Source: UBA2210 sp036825195 (GTDB taxonomy: Bacteria > Desulfobacterota > Syntrophia > Syntrophales > UBA2210). From it: a DNA stretch of 5,289 nt. Below the pieces are notes generated by a model. That model did no database searches. It was not told the DNA's origin and saw nothing but the letters and a program-made list of their open reading frames with translations. Both the position numbers and the translations under genes were made by a program. The stretch is taken from the NCBI GenBank assembly GCA_036825195.1, contig DAISYQ010000083.1:1-5289 (forward strand). The letters run 5' to 3'. The number at the start of each line of letters is the position of its first letter. Within the stretch, counting starts at the first letter, position 1. Of the stretch, positions 1-5,289 are shown piece by piece.

Positions 1-1185
1 GAACAGAGCATAACCAAATGGAGGCGTTATGAAGGACATCTGTAAATTTACGGCGAGTACGATAACGAACCACAAAGGATCAAATCCAAGCTGCATGGCT
101 ATAGGCATGAAGATGGGAAATGTAATATAGATGATACCGATCCAGTCGATGAGAAATCCCAGGATGAAAACGATAAACATCATAATAAAAAACATACCCC
201 ATGGGCCCATGAAATCAAAGGCCATAATAAGATCGGTTACTACCCTTCCGCCGCCGAGACCGATAAAGACACCGGTAAAGCAGGTTGCTCCAATAATAAC
301 CGCCATAACCATACAACTGCTTTTAAACGCAGAATTGAAGGCGTCTTTCAAAGAACTAAAAGAGAATCGGCCATAAACGACCATCAAAATAAAGGAAGTT
401 AATGCCCCCACACCTGCGGCCTCACTCGGTGTAGCTATGCCGAACCATATTGATCCCAAAACTCCAAAAATAAGCAGTAGCGGAGGAACAAGGTTTTTCA
501 AGAGCATAATAACCTTTTGACGTGTCGGAATAGCTGTCCGCTCCTCAATAGTAAGTGCTGGACCCTTATCCGGTCGAATAGTGCAGAGAATCGCAATATA
601 AATGAAGAACAACACCGCCAAAAGAACACCCGGGATGAGTCCACCTGCAAACAGCTTTCCGACAGATATACCCGACCGGTCAGCCATCATGACCAGCATG
701 ATGCTCGGAGGAATTATGATACCGAGAGACCCGCCTGCTGCAACTATTCCGGTAGCCAGATGCTTGTCGTATTTATGTCTCATCATGATAGGCATAGACA
801 TGAGCGACATACTGACAACCGTTGCTCCCATGATTCCCGTACAGGCAGCAAATACTATACACATGGTTGTTACTGTCAATGCTATTGCCCCGTTGAGCGG
901 CCCAAAGAGATACAGCATGGAGTTGAATAATCCTTCGGCAATACCGGACTTTTCCAGAAACGTTGCCATGAGTATAAACAATGGGATTGCTATCAGTAGG
1001 TAATTGCTCGTTGAATCAAAAGCCCGACTGACAATAAGATGCATCGATTCTGGTCCCCATCCAAGAACACCGAATACAACACCTATTCCGCCCAGCACAA
1101 ATGCTATTGGATGTCCTAATGCAAGGCCTAAAATCAGAGTGCCAAACATGAGGATTACAACAATCTCAGGTGACATTTGAATCAT
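1..1185 (-). CDS. dctM: TRAP transporter large permease subunit, DctM family (partial, C-terminus beyond the left edge)
   Basis: This is the ion-coupled transport subunit of a tripartite TRAP uptake system in the inner membrane; with the small Q subunit it takes substrate from the periplasmic binding protein, usually driven by Na+. The frame is open for 395 codons from an ATG at 1185 to the window edge. DctM proteins are usually about 425-445 residues, so roughly the last 30-50, including the final helix, are missing. It is strongly hydrophobic throughout. Family motifs seen are GIIIPPS (155-161), TPSEAAG (252-258), LGFLIDWIGI (342-351) and ITPPFGYALF (386-395), the last being the usual motif before the final helix. 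The start is set by AGGAG seven bases upstream and by an ATGA overlap with the dctQ stop, which suggests translational coupling. Family assignment is very secure. The substrate cannot be read from this subunit. Confidence 0.96.
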   Translation of the reverse strand, partial: MIQMSPEIVVILMFGTLILGLALGHPIAFVLGGIGVVFGVLGWGPESMHLIVSRAFDSTSNYLLIAIPLFILMATFLEKSGIAEGLFNSMLYLFGPLNGAIALTVTTMCIVFAACTGIMGATVVSMSLMSMPIMMRHKYDKHLATGIVAAGGSLGIIIPPSIMLVMMADRSGISVGKLFAGGLIPGVLLAVLFFIYIAILCTIRPDKGPALTIEERTAIPTRQKVIMLLKNLVPPLLLIFGVLGSIWFGIATPSEAAGVGALTSFILMVVYGRFSFSSLKDAFNSAFKSSCMVMAVIIGATCFTGVFIGLGGGRVVTDLIMAFDFMGPWGMFFIMMFIVFILGFLIDWIGIIYITFPIFMPIAMQLGFDPLWFVIVLAVNLQMSFITPPFGYALF

Positions 1186-1694
1186 ATGCGTTCTCCTGTA
1201 CTAAGATATATTATATCTTTCATAAAATTTGATAGTCCTTGAATAAGCAGCAATAGTGATCCCAAAAAGAATGCGAATTTTGCTGGATATTTGATGGCAT
1301 TAAAAGCACTCGCAGTTCTTTCTTTCAGCACCCAAGAATCCCAAAAAAACATCCATCCATACACAACAAGGATAAGACTGAATATCCCCAAAAAAAGCAG
1401 GAATGTGATTATATTGCATATGGCCTGATTCTTTGGCGTAAAATTTATATAGAATAAATCGACATTTACATGCTCTTTGTGAAGCTCCGTATAGCCAAGT
1501 GCTAACATGCACACGCCACAGGCAAAAAACGTTGACATCTCAAGTGTCCATATCGTGGGACTCCCCATGATTCTCCTCGTGAACACCTCAAAACAGGTAA
1601 AGAATATGAGGGAAACAAGAGTCCATGAAAGAATCCTTCCCGTTTTTTCCATAAAGGTATCAATACCTTTGACAATTAATTTAATAAAATTCAC
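1182..1694 (-). CDS. dctQ: TRAP transporter small permease subunit, DctQ family
   Basis: This is the small membrane subunit of the TRAP transporter; it packs against DctM and helps dock the binding protein. It has 170 residues, a normal length, with four predicted membrane segments at about 21-38, 48-66, 93-115 and 138-156. Family features are the tryptophan-acidic stretch after the first loop (TIWTLEMSTF, 47-56), EHVNVDL (74-80, the common H-x-x-V-D motif), and a final helix starting at KYPAKFAFFLGS. The start is GTG at 1694, not ATG. A perfect GGAGGT lies six bases upstream, whereas the first in-frame ATG (residue 15) would cut the cytoplasmic N-terminus. The stop overlaps the dctM start by four bases. 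A 139-base gap with a strong hairpin separates it from dctP, so its expression may be set below that of the binding protein. I am confident of the family; the substrate is unknown. Confidence 0.94.
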   Translation of the reverse strand: MNFIKLIVKGIDTFMEKTGRILSWTLVSLIFFTCFEVFTRRIMGSPTIWTLEMSTFFACGVCMLALGYTELHKEHVNVDLFYINFTPKNQAICNIITFLLFLGIFSLILVVYGWMFFWDSWVLKERTASAFNAIKYPAKFAFFLGSLLLLIQGLSNFMKDIIYLSTGERI

Positions 1695-1700
1695 AAGAAA

Positions 1701-1706
1701 ACCTCC
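1701..1706 (-). promoter_or_regulatory. Ribosome binding site that fixes the GTG start of dctQ
   Basis: GGAGGT on the minus strand ends six bases before the GTG at 1694-1692, a full Shine-Dalgarno match at good spacing. It supports GTG over the later in-frame ATG. It begins five bases after the foot of the 17-bp hairpin at 1712-1754, so the hairpin should not mask it, though ribosome access and folding could influence each other. Confidence 0.8.
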
Positions 1707-1711
1707 ACAGT

Positions 1712-1754
1712 AGAAACTCTTAGAAGAGATTACTGTACTCTTCTAAGAGTTTCT
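1712..1754 (-). promoter_or_regulatory. Perfect 17-bp inverted repeat / RNA hairpin between dctP and dctQ
   Basis: Arms at 1712-1728 and 1738-1754 are exact reverse complements (AGAAACTCTTAGAAGAG read on the plus strand) with a 9-base loop. In the minus-strand transcript it starts about 79 bases after the dctP stop and ends five bases before the dctQ Shine-Dalgarno. No U-run follows it in the minus-strand RNA, so it is not a textbook intrinsic terminator. The likely role, by analogy with stem-loops after binding-protein genes in other transport operons, is to protect the dctP mRNA 3' end or partly attenuate transcription, giving more binding protein than permease. A DNA operator is an alternative, because the two arms are symmetric. 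The structure is certain; the role is inferred. Confidence 0.8.
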
Positions 1755-1833
1755 CTATTTTACGCGTTACACTTCTGGAAAATTGTTCCTGACTACTCAA
1801 TCTCGCTTGGCACGCATCAATAAGTATTATACC

Positions 1834-3078
1834 TTACTTAGGTGCAACGGGATTTTGAATATACGGAGTTCCAACGTCCCAGAATTTCTGGCCTTCCATT
1901 CTCTCACGAACCGATTTTTCAAGTGCTATAACAGAGTCGTAGTCTCCATTTTTCTTAACCATGGCCTCCAGTTTGGCGTATATTTCATCGGTGTTCGGGG
2001 GAGTACGCCCAAACATGAACGGAGCCTGGGCAGCACGCCACGGAGCGAATTTCTTAAAGAACCTGACCTGAGAGAAAGCTATCTTTGCGTGATCACGATT
2101 CTTCTCGGCATCGGCGAGCAACAGGTCGTAAGCCAGTCCCTGAATCTTGTCGATGGTCGCATCGTCCAATCTTGTCAGTTCCGCGCCTGAATCAAGAAAT
2201 TTCTGCGTATAGTCAGCTGAACTGTACTCGAAATATGTCCAGGTCCACATCATGGAAGCCATACACGCTTCCTTAAAGATGAATTTAACCCTGTCAGGCA
2301 GCTTGTCCCAGGCTTTCTTATTGATCATAACACCGGATACCGGACCCGGCTGATGCCATCCGGGAAGAACCTCGTATTTGGTAACCTCTTGGAATCCCAT
2401 ACTCCAGTCACACTCAGGAACTGAAAACTCACCGGCATCTATGGTCCCTCTCTGAAGAGCCATATAGATTTCCGCACCGGGCATCATGATGGCCGCTCCA
2501 CCAAGTGATTGGAGGATCTTTGCCTGATTCCGGCCGCACTGTCTCATCTTTATGTTCTTGTAATCGTCACCCTTCCTAATCGCCACGTTCGAACGCTGGC
2601 CACTTTCCGGGCTGGTGACGGAGTGGGGGAACCATACGATCCCGTACCTGCCATAAAGATCCTGAGCCAATTCCAAACCCCCGCCCTGCCAGTACCACAG
2701 CAGGTAGTCGGCGGGAGTAAACCCCATGGGAACGGAGGTTATGAGACTGAATGCTGTATTCTTTCCTTCCCAGTAGCTTGGCCAGTCAGTACCGAACTGA
2801 ATAATATTGTTTCTGACGGCATCAAACATTTCACTGGCGTTTGTTACAAGCGTTCCACCCTCATTGTACTGTATTTCGAGTTCACCGTACGCCAAGCGAT
2901 TGATCAGATCGACGACATACTTATCGCCTCTCCAAAGGGTTATGGAAGGAGCCCATGCTGTCTGACCTTTCCATTGAATAGGTTTGCTGGCTGCTTCCGC
3001 CTGAGGAAGGCATACAAAACCAACCGCGACAGTTACCAAAACAACCGCAAGAAAAACATTAAACCATCTCTTCTTCAT
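1834..3078 (-). CDS. dctP: TRAP transporter periplasmic substrate-binding protein, DctP family, TakP-like
   Basis: This is a secreted binding protein that captures an organic acid in the periplasm and delivers it to the DctQM permease. It has 414 residues. The N-terminus is a Sec signal peptide: basic MKKR, a hydrophobic core at about 7-24, and probable cleavage after AEA (27-29). Cys23 is not in a proper lipobox, so a soluble protein is expected. Family landmarks are NIKMR with the carboxylate-binding arginine at R179, EIYMALQRGTIDAGE (203-217), and PGWHQPGPVSGVMINKKAW (239-257). The block from IKMR to PGW..GP follows TakP, the 2-oxoacid-binding protein of Rhodobacter, as I recall its sequence. 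That suggests a 2-oxoacid or similar carboxylate bound with a cation. E217 is followed by Phe where TakP has Trp. At 414 residues it is longer than TakP (about 365), mostly at the C-terminus. The start is supported by GGAGGT six bases upstream. Family is secure; the ligand is a guess. Confidence 0.95.
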   Translation of the reverse strand: MKKRWFNVFLAVVLVTVAVGFVCLPQAEAASKPIQWKGQTAWAPSITLWRGDKYVVDLINRLAYGELEIQYNEGGTLVTNASEMFDAVRNNIIQFGTDWPSYWEGKNTAFSLITSVPMGFTPADYLLWYWQGGGLELAQDLYGRYGIVWFPHSVTSPESGQRSNVAIRKGDDYKNIKMRQCGRNQAKILQSLGGAAIMMPGAEIYMALQRGTIDAGEFSVPECDWSMGFQEVTKYEVLPGWHQPGPVSGVMINKKAWDKLPDRVKFIFKEACMASMMWTWTYFEYSSADYTQKFLDSGAELTRLDDATIDKIQGLAYDLLLADAEKNRDHAKIAFSQVRFFKKFAPWRAAQAPFMFGRTPPNTDEIYAKLEAMVKKNGDYDSVIALEKSVRERMEGQKFWDVGTPYIQNPVAPK

Positions 3079-3125
3079 CCTACTACCTCCTCTTTTTTTG
3101 GGGTTTCAACTATTTACCACCGTAT

Positions 3126-3155
3126 ATCCTACTACAGTAGTCTTAATAGTCACAA
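3126..3155 (-). promoter_or_regulatory. Weak sigma70-like promoter candidate upstream of dctP
   Basis: Read on the minus strand, TTGTGA (3155-3150) and TAGGAT (3131-3126) are separated by 18 bases, each matching four of six consensus positions. The implied 5' leader to the dctP ATG is about 40 bases. The match is modest and the gap is AT-rich, so it could be chance. Its appeal is the position: AOR and dctP are separated by 203 bases, which makes a separate dctP promoter reasonable. Confidence 0.2.
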
Positions 3156-3180
3156 AAACTGCCGACACATCTAAATCTAG

Positions 3181-3210
3181 CTATCTCTACAATTTCGTTC
3201 ACCGAGATAG
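3181..3210 (-). repeat. 7-bp inverted repeat in the AOR-dctP gap
   Basis: CTATCTC (3181-3187) and GAGATAG (3204-3210) are perfect inverted arms around a 16-base centre. They sit in the non-coding gap 3079-3281, upstream of the weak dctP promoter candidate. No U-run follows on either strand, so it is not a terminator. It could be an operator half-site pair or simple chance. Elsewhere the gap shows GATAC-TC-GTATC (3261-3272) and a small CTACTGTAGTAG dyad (3131-3142), but no ORF I would defend. Confidence 0.3.
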
Positions 3211-3281
3211 TTTGGAGCCTCCGTAGTAACAATACCTCGTTCATACAAAACCCTGTTTTTACGATACGAGTATCTCTTTGC

Positions 3282-5096
3282 TTATAGTAACCCCAGTTCC
3301 GTTAATTTCTCCTTGGTGGGTATTCCGTCTCCCGTCCACCCACGAATTTTATAGTACTTGTCGAGCATTGTATCGAGTTCCTCTCGAGGACAGTATCTTC
3401 CCTCTGAAGGCCCATCAGGGATCGGTTCATTCATAACCCGATAGGGGAGTACATCGTCTTTTCTGCTCACACCACGACTTGTATTGATAAGTCTTTCAAG
3501 ATTGTAGATCCGTTCGCCAACTTTTTCCAATGTAGAAGCGTCAAGATCCCAGCCTGTCACATAGTTGAGCACTGTAGCCATAGCGTCGCTTACTGCCGGA
3601 CCGTCAAGCATGCCCTCGGCAATAAATCGGCATACAACAAGAGCATCTCCCACAGCCGTAAACGAATTACTTTTGACAACATATTCCGGGATCTTTTCGA
3701 ACCCTGGATCAGGGTGCGTTCCGGGATAAAACGGTCTCGAATCATGGTGGCTTCCGCCTCTCGTGGACACGGAGTACCCCAAAGACATTTCCCGTATACC
3801 TCGCGCGGAATGTCCTGCTATTTCCATTCCCTTGACTTGGTAGAGATATTTATAGGAATCCTTTCCGAACAGTTTCGAGAGCTTCAGCGAACCCATGGCG
3901 AGATATTTTCCGATTCCTTCATTTGATACCGTTTCTTTTATCAGATCGACCATGGATTTACCGTCGCAGAACAAGACCTTTCCACCGAGCTCTTTTTCTG
4001 TTATTATTCCTCTTTCAAGGCATTCGGCGACAAACGCCAGTGTCACTCCCATGCTTATGGTATCCAGTCCCATGAGATCGCAGAAGTGGTTGCCGTTGAA
4101 TATGGAATTGATGTCTTTATTTTCAAGCATTGAACCCATGGCATAGAGTGTTTCGTACTCAGGCATCTTGACGGTTTTACCGGCATACTTACCTTCGCTG
4201 GGCACAACTGTTTTTCCACAGGCAAGAACGCAGCCGTGACACGCGGTACGTTTACCTTGATATTTCTCTATGAATGAATCACCCGATATCTCTTGCCAGT
4301 CATCGAATGTTTCTCTCGTATTGTTCCGTGTGGCGAAAAGCCCCTTGGAATTTATCATCTTCGGCAATGCCGCGGTTCCAAACGTTGTCATACCGCCCTT
4401 ATTCTCTTTGAGCTTAGGAAGTTTTTCCTTCAGAAACGCTTTGAGTTCTTCCGGGTGTGCGACTTCGGTCTTTTTGTCGCCTTTGACGAGAATGGCCTTC
4501 AGGTTTTTGCTTCCCATGACGGCTCCCATGCCACCTCTTCCCATGGCTCCAGGCCTCTTTCCACCACATATGACAGAGGCATAAAGAACGCCGTTCTCAC
4601 CTGCCGGGCCGATTGAGGCCGCCATTGACCCCTTACCCTCTCTTTCCTCAAGAATATCGTTGGTTTCCTCTGTTGTCTTTCCCCATATGTCTGCGGCATC
4701 TCGGATCTCTGTTCCATTTTCAGAAACATACAGATATACAGGTTTCTCTGCTTTCCCGGTGATTACTATGGCATCGTAACCGCTTTTTTTCTGAGCGTCT
4801 GCAAAATCCCCACCATAATTGGAATCAGCAAAGAAACCAGTCAGCGGAGACATGGCGGCAATATGCCCTCGGCTGGTTCCCCATACGGGAGTACCGGTAA
4901 GCGGCCCCACTGCGAATACGATACCGTTTTCCGGATCCAGTGGATCAACATTGGGAGGAACATTGTCGTATATCAGCTTTGCAGCGAATCCATTCCCGCC
5001 GAGATACATCTTGGCGAATGTATCATCATAGCTCTCTTCGGTAATTGTACCGGTACTGAGATTGACCTTTAAATACTTGCCGTTGTATCCAAACAT
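3282..5096 (-). CDS. aor: Aldehyde:ferredoxin oxidoreductase (tungsten/molybdenum bis-pyranopterin enzyme)
   Basis: This cytoplasmic enzyme oxidises aldehydes to carboxylates with ferredoxin, and can run backwards at low potential. It has 604 residues, against 605 in Pyrococcus furiosus AOR, and is collinear with it as I recall that sequence. The N-terminal pterin-binding domain (about 1-210) carries R76 and N93 at the same indices as in the Pyrococcus enzyme, then GRGGMGAVMGSKNLKA (186-201). The [4Fe-4S] ligands are C286, C289, C293 and C489. Pterin motifs are DLMGL (340-344) and DALVVC (484-489). E315 and H450 match catalytic E313 and H448. The C-terminus ends in the family YYKIRGW...GIPTKEKL pattern. 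The inter-subunit iron ligands E332 and H383 appear replaced by N334 and V383. The start at 5096 follows AAGGAG; an upstream in-frame ATG (5174) would add 26 unconserved residues. Family certain; aldehyde substrate and choice of metal unknown. Confidence 0.96.
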   Translation of the reverse strand: MFGYNGKYLKVNLSTGTITEESYDDTFAKMYLGGNGFAAKLIYDNVPPNVDPLDPENGIVFAVGPLTGTPVWGTSRGHIAAMSPLTGFFADSNYGGDFADAQKKSGYDAIVITGKAEKPVYLYVSENGTEIRDAADIWGKTTEETNDILEEREGKGSMAASIGPAGENGVLYASVICGGKRPGAMGRGGMGAVMGSKNLKAILVKGDKKTEVAHPEELKAFLKEKLPKLKENKGGMTTFGTAALPKMINSKGLFATRNNTRETFDDWQEISGDSFIEKYQGKRTACHGCVLACGKTVVPSEGKYAGKTVKMPEYETLYAMGSMLENKDINSIFNGNHFCDLMGLDTISMGVTLAFVAECLERGIITEKELGGKVLFCDGKSMVDLIKETVSNEGIGKYLAMGSLKLSKLFGKDSYKYLYQVKGMEIAGHSARGIREMSLGYSVSTRGGSHHDSRPFYPGTHPDPGFEKIPEYVVKSNSFTAVGDALVVCRFIAEGMLDGPAVSDAMATVLNYVTGWDLDASTLEKVGERIYNLERLINTSRGVSRKDDVLPYRVMNEPIPDGPSEGRYCPREELDTMLDKYYKIRGWTGDGIPTKEKLTELGLL

Positions 5097-5104
5097 CTTA
5101 AACT

Positions 5105-5110
5105 CTCCTT
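5105..5110 (-). promoter_or_regulatory. Ribosome binding site that fixes the AOR start
   Basis: AAGGAG on the minus strand lies eight bases before the ATG at 5096-5094. Translation from there gives MFGYNGKYLKVNLSTG, which matches the usual AOR N-terminus. The longer in-frame ATG at 5174 lies inside the 3' arm of the leader hairpin and encodes residues unlike the family, so the shorter start is preferred. Confidence 0.8.
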
Positions 5111-5169
5111 CGTTTATTTGTTTACAATTCTGGGTAAAAATACAGGTGATCCGATTGAGAGGGAAAGGT

Positions 5170-5210
5170 AGCATGACCGTATGAAAGGGAAACCTTTATG
5201 CGACCATGCT
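5170..5210 (-). promoter_or_regulatory. Imperfect hairpin in the AOR leader
   Basis: In minus-strand RNA, the AGCAUG arm (from 5210) pairs with CAUGCU (ending at 5170). Pairing continues inward through two G-U wobbles, C-G, G-C, one C-A mismatch, A-U, U-A and a bulged C, to AAAGG/CCUUU closing a UUUC tetraloop. In plus-strand RNA the two wobbles become A-C mismatches, so pairing favours the direction in which AOR is transcribed. It lies 12 bases after the possible upstream stop and about 60 bases before the AOR ribosome site, with no clear U-run after it. It could be a weak terminator for the upstream gene, a stabilising 5' leader fold or part of a regulatory RNA. I do not recognise it as a known riboswitch. 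The rest of 5097-5221 shows no convincing promoter. Confidence 0.6.
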
Positions 5211-5221
5211 CTAGCAGTGAT

Positions 5222-5287
5222 TTATTTCTGCAGTCCGGTGCCCAAGCAAAACTCAGCTGGGGGAGGGTCCTTTGCCTCGTCACCTAT
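5222..5287 (-). CDS. Possible C-terminal end of an unidentified upstream protein (partial)
   Basis: One minus-strand frame is open from the right edge to a TAA at 5224-5222 and encodes 21 residues ending in DPPPAEFCLGTGLQK. The other two minus frames meet a stop within the first nine bases (TAG and TGA), though one then reopens. The stop lies 125 bases before the AOR start, which fits a preceding gene in the same orientation. The peptide has a single cysteine and no motif I recognise, so neither function nor reality can be claimed. In some bacterial AOR operons a small ferredoxin-like subunit precedes the large subunit, but nothing here shows that. Confidence 0.35.
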   Translation of the reverse strand: MGDEAKDPPPAEFCLGTGLQK

Positions 5288-5289
5288 AT

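Noticed and set aside
131..1003. Plus-strand open frames opposite dctM
   Set aside because: They are antisense shadows of a clearly conserved DctM protein, have low-complexity or odd compositions, and show no family motif.
1712..1760. Intrinsic terminator reading on the plus strand (stem followed by CTATTTTA)
   Set aside because: There is no plus-strand gene to terminate and the T-run is short and broken.
1826..1831. Perfect TATAAT on the minus strand just after the dctP stop, a possible internal promoter for dctQM
   Set aside because: No -35-like hexamer lies 16-18 bases upstream and there is no extended -10 TG. It is likely chance in an AT-rich stretch.
3150..3168. Sigma54-like GG...GC element upstream of dctP (GGCAGTTTTTGTGA)
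   Set aside because: The -12 element reads GA instead of GC and the TTGCA part does not match at the required spacing.
2509..3174. 221-codon plus-strand frame opposite dctP
   Set aside because: It lies almost wholly antisense to dctP, whose signal peptide and DctP motifs are unambiguous. The translated product has no recognisable domain.
3282..5096. Assigning the AOR-family gene as benzoyl-CoA reductase subunit BamB
   Set aside because: Length (604 versus about 650) and motif spacing follow Pyrococcus-type AOR closely, and no bam partner genes are present in the window.
5097..5174. Longer AOR start adding 26 residues
   Set aside because: The added stretch is unlike AOR N-termini and the upstream ATG has no ribosome site, whereas the ATG at 5096 has AAGGAG and gives the family-typical N-terminus.

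Overview
The window carries one block of genes, all on the minus strand. In transcription order, from the right edge to the left, it reads: the last 21 codons of a possible unidentified ORF, a full-length tungsten-type aldehyde:ferredoxin oxidoreductase (AOR), and a three-gene TRAP transporter. The transporter comprises a periplasmic binding protein (dctP type), a small membrane subunit (dctQ type) and a large permease (dctM type) that runs off the left edge. I see no credible plus-strand gene, rRNA, tRNA, CRISPR array or insertion sequence.

Organism: AOR needs ferredoxin and tungsten- or molybdenum-pterin and is typical of anaerobes. TRAP systems with a Sec-exported soluble binding protein point to a Gram-negative-type bacterium. 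Together with moderate base composition and strong GGAGG-type ribosome sites, an anaerobic bacterium such as a Desulfobacterota or Synergistota member is plausible. This is inference; nothing in the window fixes the taxonomy.

Layout: 5222-5287 is a possible 3' end of an upstream gene. 5097-5221 is the AOR leader, with a 41-nt imperfect hairpin that pairs better in minus-strand RNA. 3282-5096 is AOR (604 aa). 3079-3281 is a non-coding gap with weak dyads and a weak promoter candidate. 1834-3078 is dctP (414 aa). 1695-1833 is a gap holding a perfect 17-bp hairpin just before the dctQ ribosome site. 1182-1694 is dctQ (170 aa, GTG start). 1-1185 is dctM (395 codons, C-terminus missing), overlapping dctQ by ATGA. 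There is no gene-free stretch over 300 bases.

How the genes may work together: the binding protein resembles the TakP branch of DctP proteins, which bind 2-oxoacids with Na+. With the QM permease it would import an organic acid using the sodium gradient. AOR interconverts aldehydes and carboxylates using ferredoxin. A reasonable hypothesis is that an imported acid, or the aldehyde made from it, is the AOR substrate, but no intermediate enzyme is visible. The less ordinary points are an AOR that keeps its catalytic and cluster ligands while losing both ligands of the inter-subunit iron site of the Pyrococcus enzyme, and two well-formed hairpins in the non-coding gaps.
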